Assembly (NCBI GenBank): GCA_903921965.1 | Contig: CAIXSE010000273.1 | Location: 1-13,630, forward strand | From: an uncultured Thermoleophilia bacterium | GTDB taxonomy: Bacteria; Actinomycetota; Thermoleophilia; UBA2241 | DNA: 13,630 nucleotides | Direction of reading: 5' to 3' | Translations under genes and position numbers: made by a program | Part shown: in pieces, positions 6,694 to 13,605 of the stretch | How positions within the stretch are numbered: the stretch's first letter is position 1 | Layout: the number at the start of each line of letters is the position of its first letter | Notes under the pieces: generated by a model | What the model saw: only the letters and a program-made list of their open reading frames with translations | The model's database searches: none | What the model was told of the DNA's origin: nothing

Positions 6694-8769
6694 GTGACGC
6701 TGACAGCCGCCATCTTCCTCGTCGTTCTCGTGGTGGCGCTCGCCGCCTTCGGCGTCTTCCTGACGCGGCGCGTGCAGTACGTGCTGGTCGGCCAGCCGGA
6801 GGACCGGCACGACCGGCTGGGCACGCGCGCCGGCGGCTTCGTCGTCTACGTCCTCGGCCAGAAGAAGCTCTTCAAGGAGCCGGTGGGCGTCGTCCACTTC
6901 GTGATCTTCTGGGGCTTCATCGTCATCGCCTTCGGGACGCTGCAGATCATCGGCGAGGGCCTCTGGGCGGCCTTCTCACTGCCCGTCGTCGGCGGCTGGA
7001 CCGGCTTCTACGTGGTCCTCGACGTCCTGATGGTCCTCGTGCTCGTCGCGATCGTGGTCGCCGTCGCCTACCGCTACGTCGTCAGGCCGCCCCGCCTGGA
7101 GGCGAGCCTGGAGGCGGCCGTCATCCTCGGCCTGATCTTCGGCCTCGTGGCGGCCGCCCTCGTCTACAGCGGGCTCGCCTACGCGATCGACGGCGCGGAC
7201 AAGTACGCGCTCGCACCGGCGACCGGCGCGCTCGCAGACGCCTTCGGCGCCGGCGCGAGCGAGACCGCCCTGCACGTCTTCTGGTGGGTCCACCTCGTCC
7301 TGCTGCTCGCCTTCCTCGTCTACATCCCGGTCAGCAAGCACCTGCACCTCATCATGTGCCCCGTCAACGAGTTCTTCCGGGACCTGAAGCCGCGCGGCGC
7401 GCAGATCCGCCCGCTCGACCTCGAGGACGAGAGCCTGGAGGAGTACGGCGTCAGCCGCGTCGACGGCTTCACTCGCTGGCAGCTGCTCGACCTGTACGCC
7501 TGCGCCGAGTGCGGCCGCTGCCAGGACCACTGCCCGGCGTGGCTGAGCGGCAAGCCCCTCTCCCCCAAGCTGCTCATGACGAAGCTCAAGGACCACCTCG
7601 ACGAGGTCGGACCGGGGTTGCGGCGCGCGGCTGCGGTCAACCGCAAGGGTGACAAAGCGGAGACCGGCGGCGGCGCTGCGCCGGCCGCCTCCACCGCGCC
7701 CGCGGCCACCGCCGACCTCCCCAGCATGATCGGCGACGTCATCAGCGAGGACGAGCTCTGGGCCTGCACCACGTGCTGGTCGTGCCAGGAGCAGTGCCCG
7801 GTGCAGAACGAGCACGTCAACAAGGTCGTCGACATGCGCCGCGCCCTGGTGCTCGACCTCGGCGAGTTCCCGCAAGAGGCCCAGCTCGCCTGCCGCAACG
7901 TCGAGAAGAACGGCAATCCCTGGGGCATCGGTGCTCACACGCGGGGCGATTGGGCGAAGGAGCTCGACGTGCCGGCCTTCGACCCGGACGCCCCGCCCGA
8001 GTACCTCTACTGGGTCGGCTGCGCCGGGGCGTTCGACGACCGCGCCGTCAGGGTCAGCAAAGCCTTCACCACGCTCCTTCAGGAGGCCGGCGTCTCGTTC
8101 GCCGTCCTCGGCCCCGACGAGACCTGCTGCGGCGATCCCATGCGCCGCATCGGCAACGAGTACCTGTTCCAGATGCTGGCGCAGCAGAACGTCGAGACCA
8201 TGAACGAGCTCGGCGTGAAGAAGATCGTCGCCACCTGCCCGCACTGCATGAACACGCTGAAGAACGAGTACCCGGCGTTCGGCGGACGGTACGAGGTCGT
8301 GCACCACACCGAGCTGCTGGCCGGGCTGCTCAAGAGAGGCCGCCTGAAGCCGGGGGCCGGCGTGTCCGGCGCCGCCACCGGCCGGGTCGCCTACCACGAC
8401 TCCTGCTACCTCGGCCGCTACCAGGAGCAGTACGAGGCGCCGCGCGACGTGCTCCGCGCCGTGTCCGGCGTCTCCGTGCTCGAGCCGAAGCGCACGCGCA
8501 GCAAGAGCCTCTGCTGCGGTGCCGGCGGCGGTCGTATGTGGATGGAGGAGGAGGCCGGCCACCGCGTCAACGAGCTCCGCGTCGGCCAGTTGCTCGAGAC
8601 GTCGCCGGACCTCATCGGCGTCAACTGCCCCTACTGCCTGACCATGATGGAGGACGGCCTCGGGATCGTGGCTCCCGATGGCGGCGTGCGCGTCATGGAC
8701 CTGGCGGAGATCCTCGCCGGACGGCTGGCGGCCGCTCCGGACACCCCGACCGAGAAGGCACCGGCCTGA
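6694..8769 (+). CDS. EMO/EtfD-type membrane ETF:quinone oxidoreductase (cytochrome b plus HdrD-like Fe-S domains)
   Basis: 691-residue fusion. The N-terminal NarI-like membrane domain (about 1-220) has five hydrophobic helices and candidate heme-ligand histidines at 68, 194, 200, 216 and 218. Two [4Fe-4S] motifs follow: Cys270-273-276-280 (CAECGRCQDHCP) and Cys358-361-364-368 (CTTCWSCQEQCP). They are separated by an Ala/Pro/Thr-rich linker near 315-345. Two CCG (DUF3483/HdrD-type) domains follow: Cys443, CCG at 478-480, CPHC at 515-518; then Cys571, CCG at 607-609 and CPYC at 645-648. This is the architecture of ETF:(methyl)menaquinone oxidoreductase (EMO) and mycobacterial EtfD, which carry electrons from ETF to the quinone pool in place of the classical ETF-QO. 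Placement directly after etfBA supports this. Start is GTG 6694, preceded by GAGGCGAGG, and gives TM1 at the N-terminus. Confidence 0.92.
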   Translation: MTLTAAIFLVVLVVALAAFGVFLTRRVQYVLVGQPEDRHDRLGTRAGGFVVYVLGQKKLFKEPVGVVHFVIFWGFIVIAFGTLQIIGEGLWAAFSLPVVGGWTGFYVVLDVLMVLVLVAIVVAVAYRYVVRPPRLEASLEAAVILGLIFGLVAAALVYSGLAYAIDGADKYALAPATGALADAFGAGASETALHVFWWVHLVLLLAFLVYIPVSKHLHLIMCPVNEFFRDLKPRGAQIRPLDLEDESLEEYGVSRVDGFTRWQLLDLYACAECGRCQDHCPAWLSGKPLSPKLLMTKLKDHLDEVGPGLRRAAAVNRKGDKAETGGGAAPAASTAPAATADLPSMIGDVISEDELWACTTCWSCQEQCPVQNEHVNKVVDMRRALVLDLGEFPQEAQLACRNVEKNGNPWGIGAHTRGDWAKELDVPAFDPDAPPEYLYWVGCAGAFDDRAVRVSKAFTTLLQEAGVSFAVLGPDETCCGDPMRRIGNEYLFQMLAQQNVETMNELGVKKIVATCPHCMNTLKNEYPAFGGRYEVVHHTELLAGLLKRGRLKPGAGVSGAATGRVAYHDSCYLGRYQEQYEAPRDVLRAVSGVSVLEPKRTRSKSLCCGAGGGRMWMEEEAGHRVNELRVGQLLETSPDLIGVNCPYCLTMMEDGLGIVAPDGGVRVMDLAEILAGRLAAAPDTPTEKAPA

Positions 8770-8788
8770 CCACGAGAAGGAGCGTCCC

Positions 8789-9280
8789 ATGCCCCGACCG
8801 GAAGAAGTAGAAGTCGTCGAAGCCATGAAGGCGGCCGTCACCGGCGAAGAAGTCCTCGCGAGCTGGGCGAAGCAGCGCCCAGGCTACGGCAAGCCGCCGG
8901 ACGACCCGAGCCTCGACTTCTGGGTCAAGCACCGCCCCGACATGCTGCACACCTACGCGCAGAACCAGCTCACCGGCCTCCTCGACCGAGGCATCCTCGA
9001 CCCGAAGACGCGCTACCTGCTGCTCGTCGGCCTCTACATGATGAACGGCCACTACGAGGGCGTGCTGCCGCAGGCGTGCAATGCCAAAGCCGCCGGTGCC
9101 ACGGACGAGGAGATCATGGAAGTGGCCTACTGCGTCTGCTACTCGGTCGGAAAGGCCAAGCTCCAGGAGACCGGCGCGTGCCTGGGCACCGTCTTCGACA
9201 GTGCCACGTTCCAGGCGATCACGCCGCTCGCCGAGGACGGCGAGTCCCACGCGGCGGAGCGCCGGCACCTGGAGCGCTGA
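8789..9280 (+). CDS. Carboxymuconolactone decarboxylase/AhpD-fold protein
   Basis: 163 residues, mostly helical. The core resembles the CMD family: TRYLLLVGLYMMNGHYEGVL (74-93) followed by NAKAAGATDEEIMEVAYCV (98-116), matching the family's G-x-T-x-E-E-[IL] hallmark. The AhpD peroxidatic motif Cys-x-x-Cys-x3-His is not conserved: the aligned positions are His88, Gly91 and Gln95, so peroxidase activity is unlikely. The only nearby thiols are Cys97, Cys115 and Cys117. Ribosome site GAAGGAG lies 7 bases before ATG 8789, and the gene begins 19 bp after the oxidoreductase stop, so it is the last gene of the etf operon. A lactone decarboxylation or isomerisation role in ring catabolism is plausible but unproven. 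Confidence 0.8.
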   Translation: MPRPEEVEVVEAMKAAVTGEEVLASWAKQRPGYGKPPDDPSLDFWVKHRPDMLHTYAQNQLTGLLDRGILDPKTRYLLLVGLYMMNGHYEGVLPQACNAKAAGATDEEIMEVAYCVCYSVGKAKLQETGACLGTVFDSATFQAITPLAEDGESHAAERRHLER

Positions 9281-9340
9281 CCAGGTCCCACCCCCGAGGC
9301 CGCCCACGGGTCCCCCTCCGCCGGCGGCCTCGACTCGAGA

Positions 9341-9379
9341 AGGCGGCCCGGGAGTCGAGCATGGGCTCCCGGGCCGCCT
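9341..9379. terminator. Bidirectional hairpin terminator between convergent operons
   Basis: Perfect 14-bp inverted repeat AGGCGGCCCGGGAG (9341-9354) and CTCCCGGGCCGCCT (9366-9379) around an 11-nt loop. It lies 61 bp past the plus-strand CMD stop and 55 bp past the end of the minus-strand isochorismatase-like gene. The plus side is followed by TCTTCG, a weak pyrimidine tract only. Position between two converging genes and stem strength support a two-way terminator. Confidence 0.8.
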
Positions 9380-9433
9380 CTCTTCGCTCATGCGCCACCG
9401 GCGGCACAGCGTCCCCGCGAGCGGCGGCGGGCC

Positions 9434-10036
9434 TCAGAGGTGCGCGATCAGGTCGCGGTGCGTCGTCACCAGACCGAGCACCGGCAGCACGCCGGCGAGC
9501 AGCGCCTCGTGGAGCTCACGGTTGCCGTCAGTGATGCAGTCCGACGGGATGATGAGGTTGTAGAAGCGCTCGGCGAGCTGGTAGGCGGCCACGTTGATGG
9601 CCATGCCGGTGGACACGCCCACCAGCACCACCGTCTCGATGCCCTGGTCCCGGAACCGCTGTTCCAGATCCGTCGTGCGGAACAGGTCGAACGGCCAGTT
9701 GTACAGCACCGGCTCCCCGTCCCGGGGCCGGAGCTCGTCCACGATCTCCACGTCGCGCGTGCCCAGCTTGTTGGCCTGGGACTCCTCGATGCCGCGCCAG
9801 AACAGGCCGTAGGCAGGTGACGGCGAGTCGTCGGGCGTGTAGGCGACCACGTAGAAGACCGGCATGTCCCGCTCGCGGAACGCGGCCAGCAGCGCGGCGA
9901 TGTGCGGGATGACCTCGTCCTCCGCGGTGGCGCGCGGGTGGCCCATGTAGTCGAGCGGGCTCGGCGACCTGGTGATGGCGTTCTGCATGTGGACGATCAG
10001 CAGGGCTGTCTTGCCGGTCAGCGCCCAGTCGGCCAT
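9434..10036 (-). CDS. Isochorismatase-like (cysteine hydrolase fold) protein lacking the catalytic triad
   Basis: 200 residues covering the whole isochorismatase/nicotinamidase fold: first strand TALLIVHMQNA (10-20), FRERDMPVFYVV (53-64), GIETVVLVGVSTGMAINVAA (132-151) and the C-terminal SDCITDGNRELHEALLAGVL (165-184). The family triad is Asp (IDMQ), Lys and Cys. Here the aligned residues are His16 (IVHMQ), Asn113 (LYNWPFDLF) and Ala146 (STGMAIN), so all three are replaced. Even true isochorismatases, which lack the Cys, keep the Asp and Lys. It is therefore either a non-hydrolytic member, a binding protein, or an enzyme with different chemistry. Ribosome site GAGGAGG precedes ATG 10036. It is the last gene of the minus-strand operon, 69 bp after the MFS gene. 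Confidence 0.85.
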   Translation of the reverse strand: MADWALTGKTALLIVHMQNAITRSPSPLDYMGHPRATAEDEVIPHIAALLAAFRERDMPVFYVVAYTPDDSPSPAYGLFWRGIEESQANKLGTRDVEIVDELRPRDGEPVLYNWPFDLFRTTDLEQRFRDQGIETVVLVGVSTGMAINVAAYQLAERFYNLIIPSDCITDGNRELHEALLAGVLPVLGLVTTHRDLIAHL

Positions 10037-10105
10037 GGTGCCTCCTCTTTCGTCCTCACGGGAGGCGCGATTCTATCGGCGCGACCCGGAGGCCGGGAAG
10101 CGCGG

Positions 10106-11473
10106 TCAGACGCGGTGCTGCAAGCTGCCGCGCCGCTTCAGTAGAACGAAGGCGACCCCGCCCGCGAATCCGGCCGCGCCGAACCCCGCCAGCATGAACC
10201 AGCCCATGGCGTAGCCGCTGTCGCCGGCGCCCGTGCCGTACGTGTCGAGCAGCACGCCGAAGAGCCACGGCGCCAGCATCGAGCCCGTGAGGTTGAGGAG
10301 GCCGATGAGCCCGGTGGCCGCGCCGACGGCCTCGTGGCCCCTGGCGACGTCGCCGACCATGGCGAGGCTGGGCGGAAGCACCCCGCCGGCGAGGAGCACC
10401 ACGGCGAGGATCGCGACGTAGGCGGCGACCACGCCGGGGCCGACGGGGACGAGCGCCGTGACCACGCCCAGGAGCCCCAGGCCGCCGACGAGCACGACCA
10501 GCATGCCCCAGCGCTTCATGGCCAGCGCCCCGAGCGGGTTGCCCACGGCCTGCGAGACGCCGATGCCGGCCGTGAGGAAGGCGGCGATGGCGAGCGAGGC
10601 GCCGAACTGGTCGTGCAGGTACTGCGGCGTCCACGTGAGCACACCGACCACGACACCGACCACGGTCAGGTTCATGACGGCGCAGAGCCACACGCCGGAG
10701 CTGCGAGCGGCGTGCGCGAAGGCGCGCGCCAGCGCGCCGGCCGAGGCCGGTGGCTCGGCGCTGCGCGGGCGCGTGCGCAGCACGTGCACGGTGAGCACCG
10801 CGGCGGCGAGCACGACCCCGTACAGGGCGGCCACGAAGAAGACCCAGCGGTAGCCGCCCGCGACGACGACGCTGGGCAGGATCAGCAGGCTCACGGTGGT
10901 GCCGAGCCCGGTGCCCGCGCCGAAGAGCCCGAAGGCGCGGTGCCGTGCGCGGGGCGCGACGAAGCGCGTGACCAGTGCCGTGCCGACCGGCATGCCGGCC
11001 CCGGCGCCGAGGCCCTGGATGAACCGGCCGACGAGGAACCACGCGTACGTGTCGGCCGCCGCGAACACGAGACTGCCGATGAGGAACAGGGCGGCGGCCG
11101 CGAAGAGCACCTGGCCGCCCCACCGAGCCGTCCCCAGCCCCATCGGGATCGCCGTGAGCCCGACGGCCAGCGCGAACGCCGAGGTCAGCAGGCCGATCTG
11201 CGCGGCGCTGAAGCCGAAGCGCTCCTGCAGGACGGGCGCGCAGACGGCGACCACGGTGACGCCCACCGTCTGCAGGGCGACGAACGACATGAGCACGGCG
11301 GCCACGCCGTCGGCACGGCCGCCGTGGAGCTGCACCTCACCGGCGGGGACGTCCGCCGCCTCTTCTTCGAGCGGCGGCTCCAGCAGCCCGCCGGCCGGGA
11401 CGGCCGCCGCCGGCCCGTCCCCGACCGCGGCGTCTCCGAAGCCGGCCCCTGCGTCCGGCTCCCCGGACGTCAC
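10106..11473 (-). CDS. Major facilitator superfamily transporter
   Basis: 455-residue membrane protein with about 12 hydrophobic helices in two halves, joined by a basic cytoplasmic loop (around TRPRSAEPP). Helix 1 begins near residue 56 and includes a mid-segment like other MFS drug/anion carriers (QIGLLTSAFALAVGL; RFIQGLGAGAGMP). The open frame continues further upstream, but I place the start at GTG 11473. It overlaps the previous gene's TGA as GTGA, a typical translational-coupling junction, and sequence before it is antisense-like noise over the EthD-like gene. This gives an unusual 55-residue Ala/Glu/Pro-rich N-terminal tail before helix 1. An internal ATG (Met62) would lie inside helix 1 and is less likely. 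Probably imports the pathway substrate or exports a product; specificity cannot be read from sequence. Confidence 0.88.
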   Translation of the reverse strand: MTSGEPDAGAGFGDAAVGDGPAAAVPAGGLLEPPLEEEAADVPAGEVQLHGGRADGVAAVLMSFVALQTVGVTVVAVCAPVLQERFGFSAAQIGLLTSAFALAVGLTAIPMGLGTARWGGQVLFAAAALFLIGSLVFAAADTYAWFLVGRFIQGLGAGAGMPVGTALVTRFVAPRARHRAFGLFGAGTGLGTTVSLLILPSVVVAGGYRWVFFVAALYGVVLAAAVLTVHVLRTRPRSAEPPASAGALARAFAHAARSSGVWLCAVMNLTVVGVVVGVLTWTPQYLHDQFGASLAIAAFLTAGIGVSQAVGNPLGALAMKRWGMLVVLVGGLGLLGVVTALVPVGPGVVAAYVAILAVVLLAGGVLPPSLAMVGDVARGHEAVGAATGLIGLLNLTGSMLAPWLFGVLLDTYGTGAGDSGYAMGWFMLAGFGAAGFAGGVAFVLLKRRGSLQHRV

Positions 11474-12339
11474 GCGGCGCCGGGCCCTTCGCCCTGCGCC
11501 GTCTTCTCCCACCCGGGCACCCACCAGCCGGTGTAGCCCTGCGCGTCCACGAGCGCCTCGAGCGAGCCCGCCCGCAGCACGGCCGGCTGCGGGCTGACGT
11601 GCCCGGGCGTCACGAAGTCGAACACGACGCGTTCGGTCGTCACCATCGAGTACGAGCGCTCGTCGGCGAACCCGGCGTAGCTTGCCAGCAGCGCCTCGCG
11701 CCGCGCCGCGTCCTCGCAGAATGCGTACACCGATGCCACGTCGTCGAACCACAGCTCTTCGTGCCCGGAGTACGTGTTGACCCCTCCGAGCTCGAAGAGG
11801 GTGCCGGTGAAGTACTTCGGGTCGCCCTGCGTCTCGGTGTTCTGCACGTACTTGCGCAGCAGGCCTCCGCCCTGCTCGACCAGCAGGCCGCCGTGCGCGC
11901 GGTACCGCGCCTTGAACTCGTCGAGGCCGACGTCCTCACGCCGGTGCAGGAAGTGCACGAGCTTGATGCCGCCGCTGTAGTAGCCGTTTTCGGCGAACAG
12001 CTCCTCGCCGATCATCAGCTGGATGTCGAAGTTGAAGTCGCCGAAGTTGTGCGGCTGCATGCGATCGGGATAGTCCGTCGCCTTGAACGGCAGGACGAGG
12101 TCCTCCCACGTCTCCAGCCAGTGGTCGGCCATGTTCTCCCAGTCCTTACCGGACGGGGGGAAGAGCAGCCTGCCGCCGTCGATCCCGTCGGGGACGTAGT
12201 GCTGCGCGTACCGCCGGAAGGTGGACATCACCGTCGGCGTCTGCAGCATCAGCGAGACGTGGATGATGCCCCACTCGAAGAAGTAGCGCTCCTTGGTGTG
12301 CTCCGGCTTGCTGCGGCTCGCCAGGACGAATTTCAGCAT
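11470..12339 (-). CDS. Tandem EthD-like (dimeric alpha/beta-barrel) protein
   Basis: 289 residues. The second half (124-242) has the EthD pattern: IKLVHFLHRREDVGLDEFKA, then RAHGGLLVEQ, LLRKYVQNTET, EELWFDD and TTERVVFDF. The first half (1-115) starts MLKFVLASRSKPEHTKERYF and seems to be a diverged copy (WGIIHVSLM; FRRYAQHYV; DFNFDIQLMI). The protein is thus probably a fused two-domain ferredoxin-like barrel where many relatives are single-domain homodimers. A C-terminal tail (243-289) is rich in Gly, Pro and Trp. EthD-fold proteins act as small monooxygenase-like, cyclase-like or decarboxylase-like enzymes, or as accessory factors in aromatic metabolism; no specific reaction can be assigned. 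The ATG at 12339 has a GGGGGG ribosome site and follows the DUF3237 gene by 20 bp. Confidence 0.75.
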   Translation of the reverse strand: MLKFVLASRSKPEHTKERYFFEWGIIHVSLMLQTPTVMSTFRRYAQHYVPDGIDGGRLLFPPSGKDWENMADHWLETWEDLVLPFKATDYPDRMQPHNFGDFNFDIQLMIGEELFAENGYYSGGIKLVHFLHRREDVGLDEFKARYRAHGGLLVEQGGGLLRKYVQNTETQGDPKYFTGTLFELGGVNTYSGHEELWFDDVASVYAFCEDAARREALLASYAGFADERSYSMVTTERVVFDFVTPGHVSPQPAVLRAGSLEALVDAQGYTGWWVPGWEKTAQGEGPGAA

Positions 12340-12359
12340 CTCATGCCCCCCACCGGCCC

Positions 12360-12824
12360 CTACAGGATCCGGAACACGTCGTAGGTCACCCCGAGGGCCT
12401 CCTGCTTGCCGACGGAGACGCTCACGATGCGGTTCAGCCAGTCGTACTTCTGCGACCCCGTCTCGAACATCGGCTGGCCGCGAAGATAGTATTCGGAAGC
12501 GGGGACGTCCTCGCCGGCCTGGATTCGCGCCCAGATGTCGGGCTTCACGTCCATGATGCCGCGGTAGCTGACGAAGATGACGGCGCCGTCGTCGGTCTGG
12601 TAGGTGTCGCGCACATCACCCTCTCCGGTGCCGTCGGGACGTGTGAGGAACCAGTCGCCGGTGCCCGGCAGCACCTTGCCCCTGACCTCCGGCCCCTCGA
12701 ACCAGCCGCCCTTCACGCGGACGATGGTGCGGTGGCCGCGGAAGGTGTCGCCCACATCGTAGAACCCCTCGACGTCGATGTGGGCGCGCCACAGCAGCGT
12801 GCTCCTGAGTGCGGGCTCGCTCAT
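12360..12824 (-). CDS. DUF3237 family protein
   Basis: 154-residue soluble protein with the recognisable DUF3237 (UPF0311) pattern: GGWFEGPEVRGKVLPGTGDW (39-58), GDVRDTYQTDDGAVIFVSYRG (69-89), then YYLRGQPMFETGSQKYDWLN (112-131) and a C-terminal strand TYDVFRIL (147-154). The family is a small beta-barrel of unknown biochemical function, frequently next to oxidoreductases and aromatic catabolic genes. Conserved Asp57/Trp58, Asp70, Asp78/Asp79 and Asn131 are candidates for a ligand pocket. ATG 12824 is preceded by GGGAGGA. It starts 10 bp after the SDR gene, within the same operon. Confidence 0.85.
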   Translation of the reverse strand: MSEPALRSTLLWRAHIDVEGFYDVGDTFRGHRTIVRVKGGWFEGPEVRGKVLPGTGDWFLTRPDGTGEGDVRDTYQTDDGAVIFVSYRGIMDVKPDIWARIQAGEDVPASEYYLRGQPMFETGSQKYDWLNRIVSVSVGKQEALGVTYDVFRIL

Positions 12825-12834
12825 CGGTCCTCCC

Positions 12835-13605
12835 TCACCAGGCCGTCACGCCGCCGTCGACCTTGTAGTCGGAGGCGGTCACGAACCCGGACTCGTCGGA
12901 TGCCAGGAACGTCGCGCAGTAGGCGATGTCGTCGGGCGTCCCCAGACGGCCGACCATCATGCGCGACTCGACCGCCTCGCGGAAGCCGGGCTCGTTGTCC
13001 AGGCGCGGCTTCGTCTCTGAGGTGACGATGAGCGCCGGGCAGATGGTGTTGGCACGGATGCCGTGCGGGGCGCCCTCGAGGGCCAGCTGGCGCGTCATCG
13101 CGAGCACGGCGCCCTTGGTGGCGCAGTGCGCGAGGGCGCCGGAGCCGGGCAGCGTCTCGTAGGCGTTGACCGACGAGAAGTTGATGATCGACGAGCGCCC
13201 GCTCGCCTTCATGTACGGCCAGGCGGCCTTGCAGGCGAGGAACACGATGTCCAGTTCGCCGACGATGGTCTTCTTCCAGTGCATCTCGTAGTCCATGTCC
13301 TCGATGAACTCGAAGCAGATCTTCGCGGCGGCGTTGAGCAGGACGTGGATGCCGCCGTACTTCTCGTACGTGGACGTCATGAGCCGCTCGACCTGCGCCG
13401 GGTCGACGAGGTCGCACGGGTGGACGCTGTCGATCGCCAGGCCCTCCGCGGCAGCCAGCCTGAGCGTCTCTTCGGAGCCGGCCACATCGAGGTCCGCGCC
13501 CACGACCGTCGCGCCTTCGCGCGCGAACATGAGGGCGCACCCCTGGCCTATGCCGTTGCCGCTGCCGGTGACCACGGCCACCTTGCCGGCCAGACGATCG
13601 GACAT
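12835..13605 (-). CDS. Short-chain dehydrogenase/reductase with His in place of the catalytic Tyr
   Basis: 256-residue classical SDR. It has the cofactor motif TGSGNGIG (13-20), Asp38/Asp40 after the second strand (ADLD, favouring NAD(H)), NAA at 91-93, the catalytic-serine region INFSSV (141-146) and CPALIVTSE (189-197) after the active site. The usual Tyr-x3-Lys is HCATK: His160 and Lys164 (codon CAC). I recall SDRs with an AH-x3-K variant, so this may be a subfamily trait, not damage, but the proton donor must differ. Phloroglucinol reductases of fermenting bacteria are also SDRs, which is suggestive beside a transhydroxylase-like enzyme but not proof. ATG 13605 is preceded by GGAGG. It is the first gene of this operon inside the window; the promoter or further genes lie beyond the right edge. 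Confidence 0.92.
   Translation of the reverse strand: MSDRLAGKVAVVTGSGNGIGQGCALMFAREGATVVGADLDVAGSEETLRLAAAEGLAIDSVHPCDLVDPAQVERLMTSTYEKYGGIHVLLNAAAKICFEFIEDMDYEMHWKKTIVGELDIVFLACKAAWPYMKASGRSSIINFSSVNAYETLPGSGALAHCATKGAVLAMTRQLALEGAPHGIRANTICPALIVTSETKPRLDNEPGFREAVESRMMVGRLGTPDDIAYCATFLASDESGFVTASDYKVDGGVTAW

Noticed and set aside
6976..8841. A 621-codon minus-strand open frame opposite the membrane oxidoreductase gene
   Set aside because: The plus-strand protein has all Fe-S and CCG motifs. The antisense frame is low-complexity Ala/Val/Glu/Asp-rich with no recognisable domain.
8790..9280. Classifying the CMD-fold protein as an AhpD-type peroxidase
   Set aside because: The required Cys-x-x-Cys-x3-His motif is absent.
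9281..9433. A small gene or RNA in the convergent gap
   Set aside because: Apart from the terminator hairpin I see no start with ribosome site, coding bias or tRNA-like structure.
10334..11536. A 400-codon plus-strand open frame opposite the MFS gene
   Set aside because: Composition is Ala/Glu/His/Gly/Arg-rich without hydrophobic or domain structure, while the minus strand encodes a convincing 12-helix transporter.
11474..11752. Upstream extension of the MFS reading frame by 93 codons
   Set aside because: This part lies over the EthD-like gene in another frame and is Arg-rich noise. GTG 11473 overlapping the stop codon is the better start.
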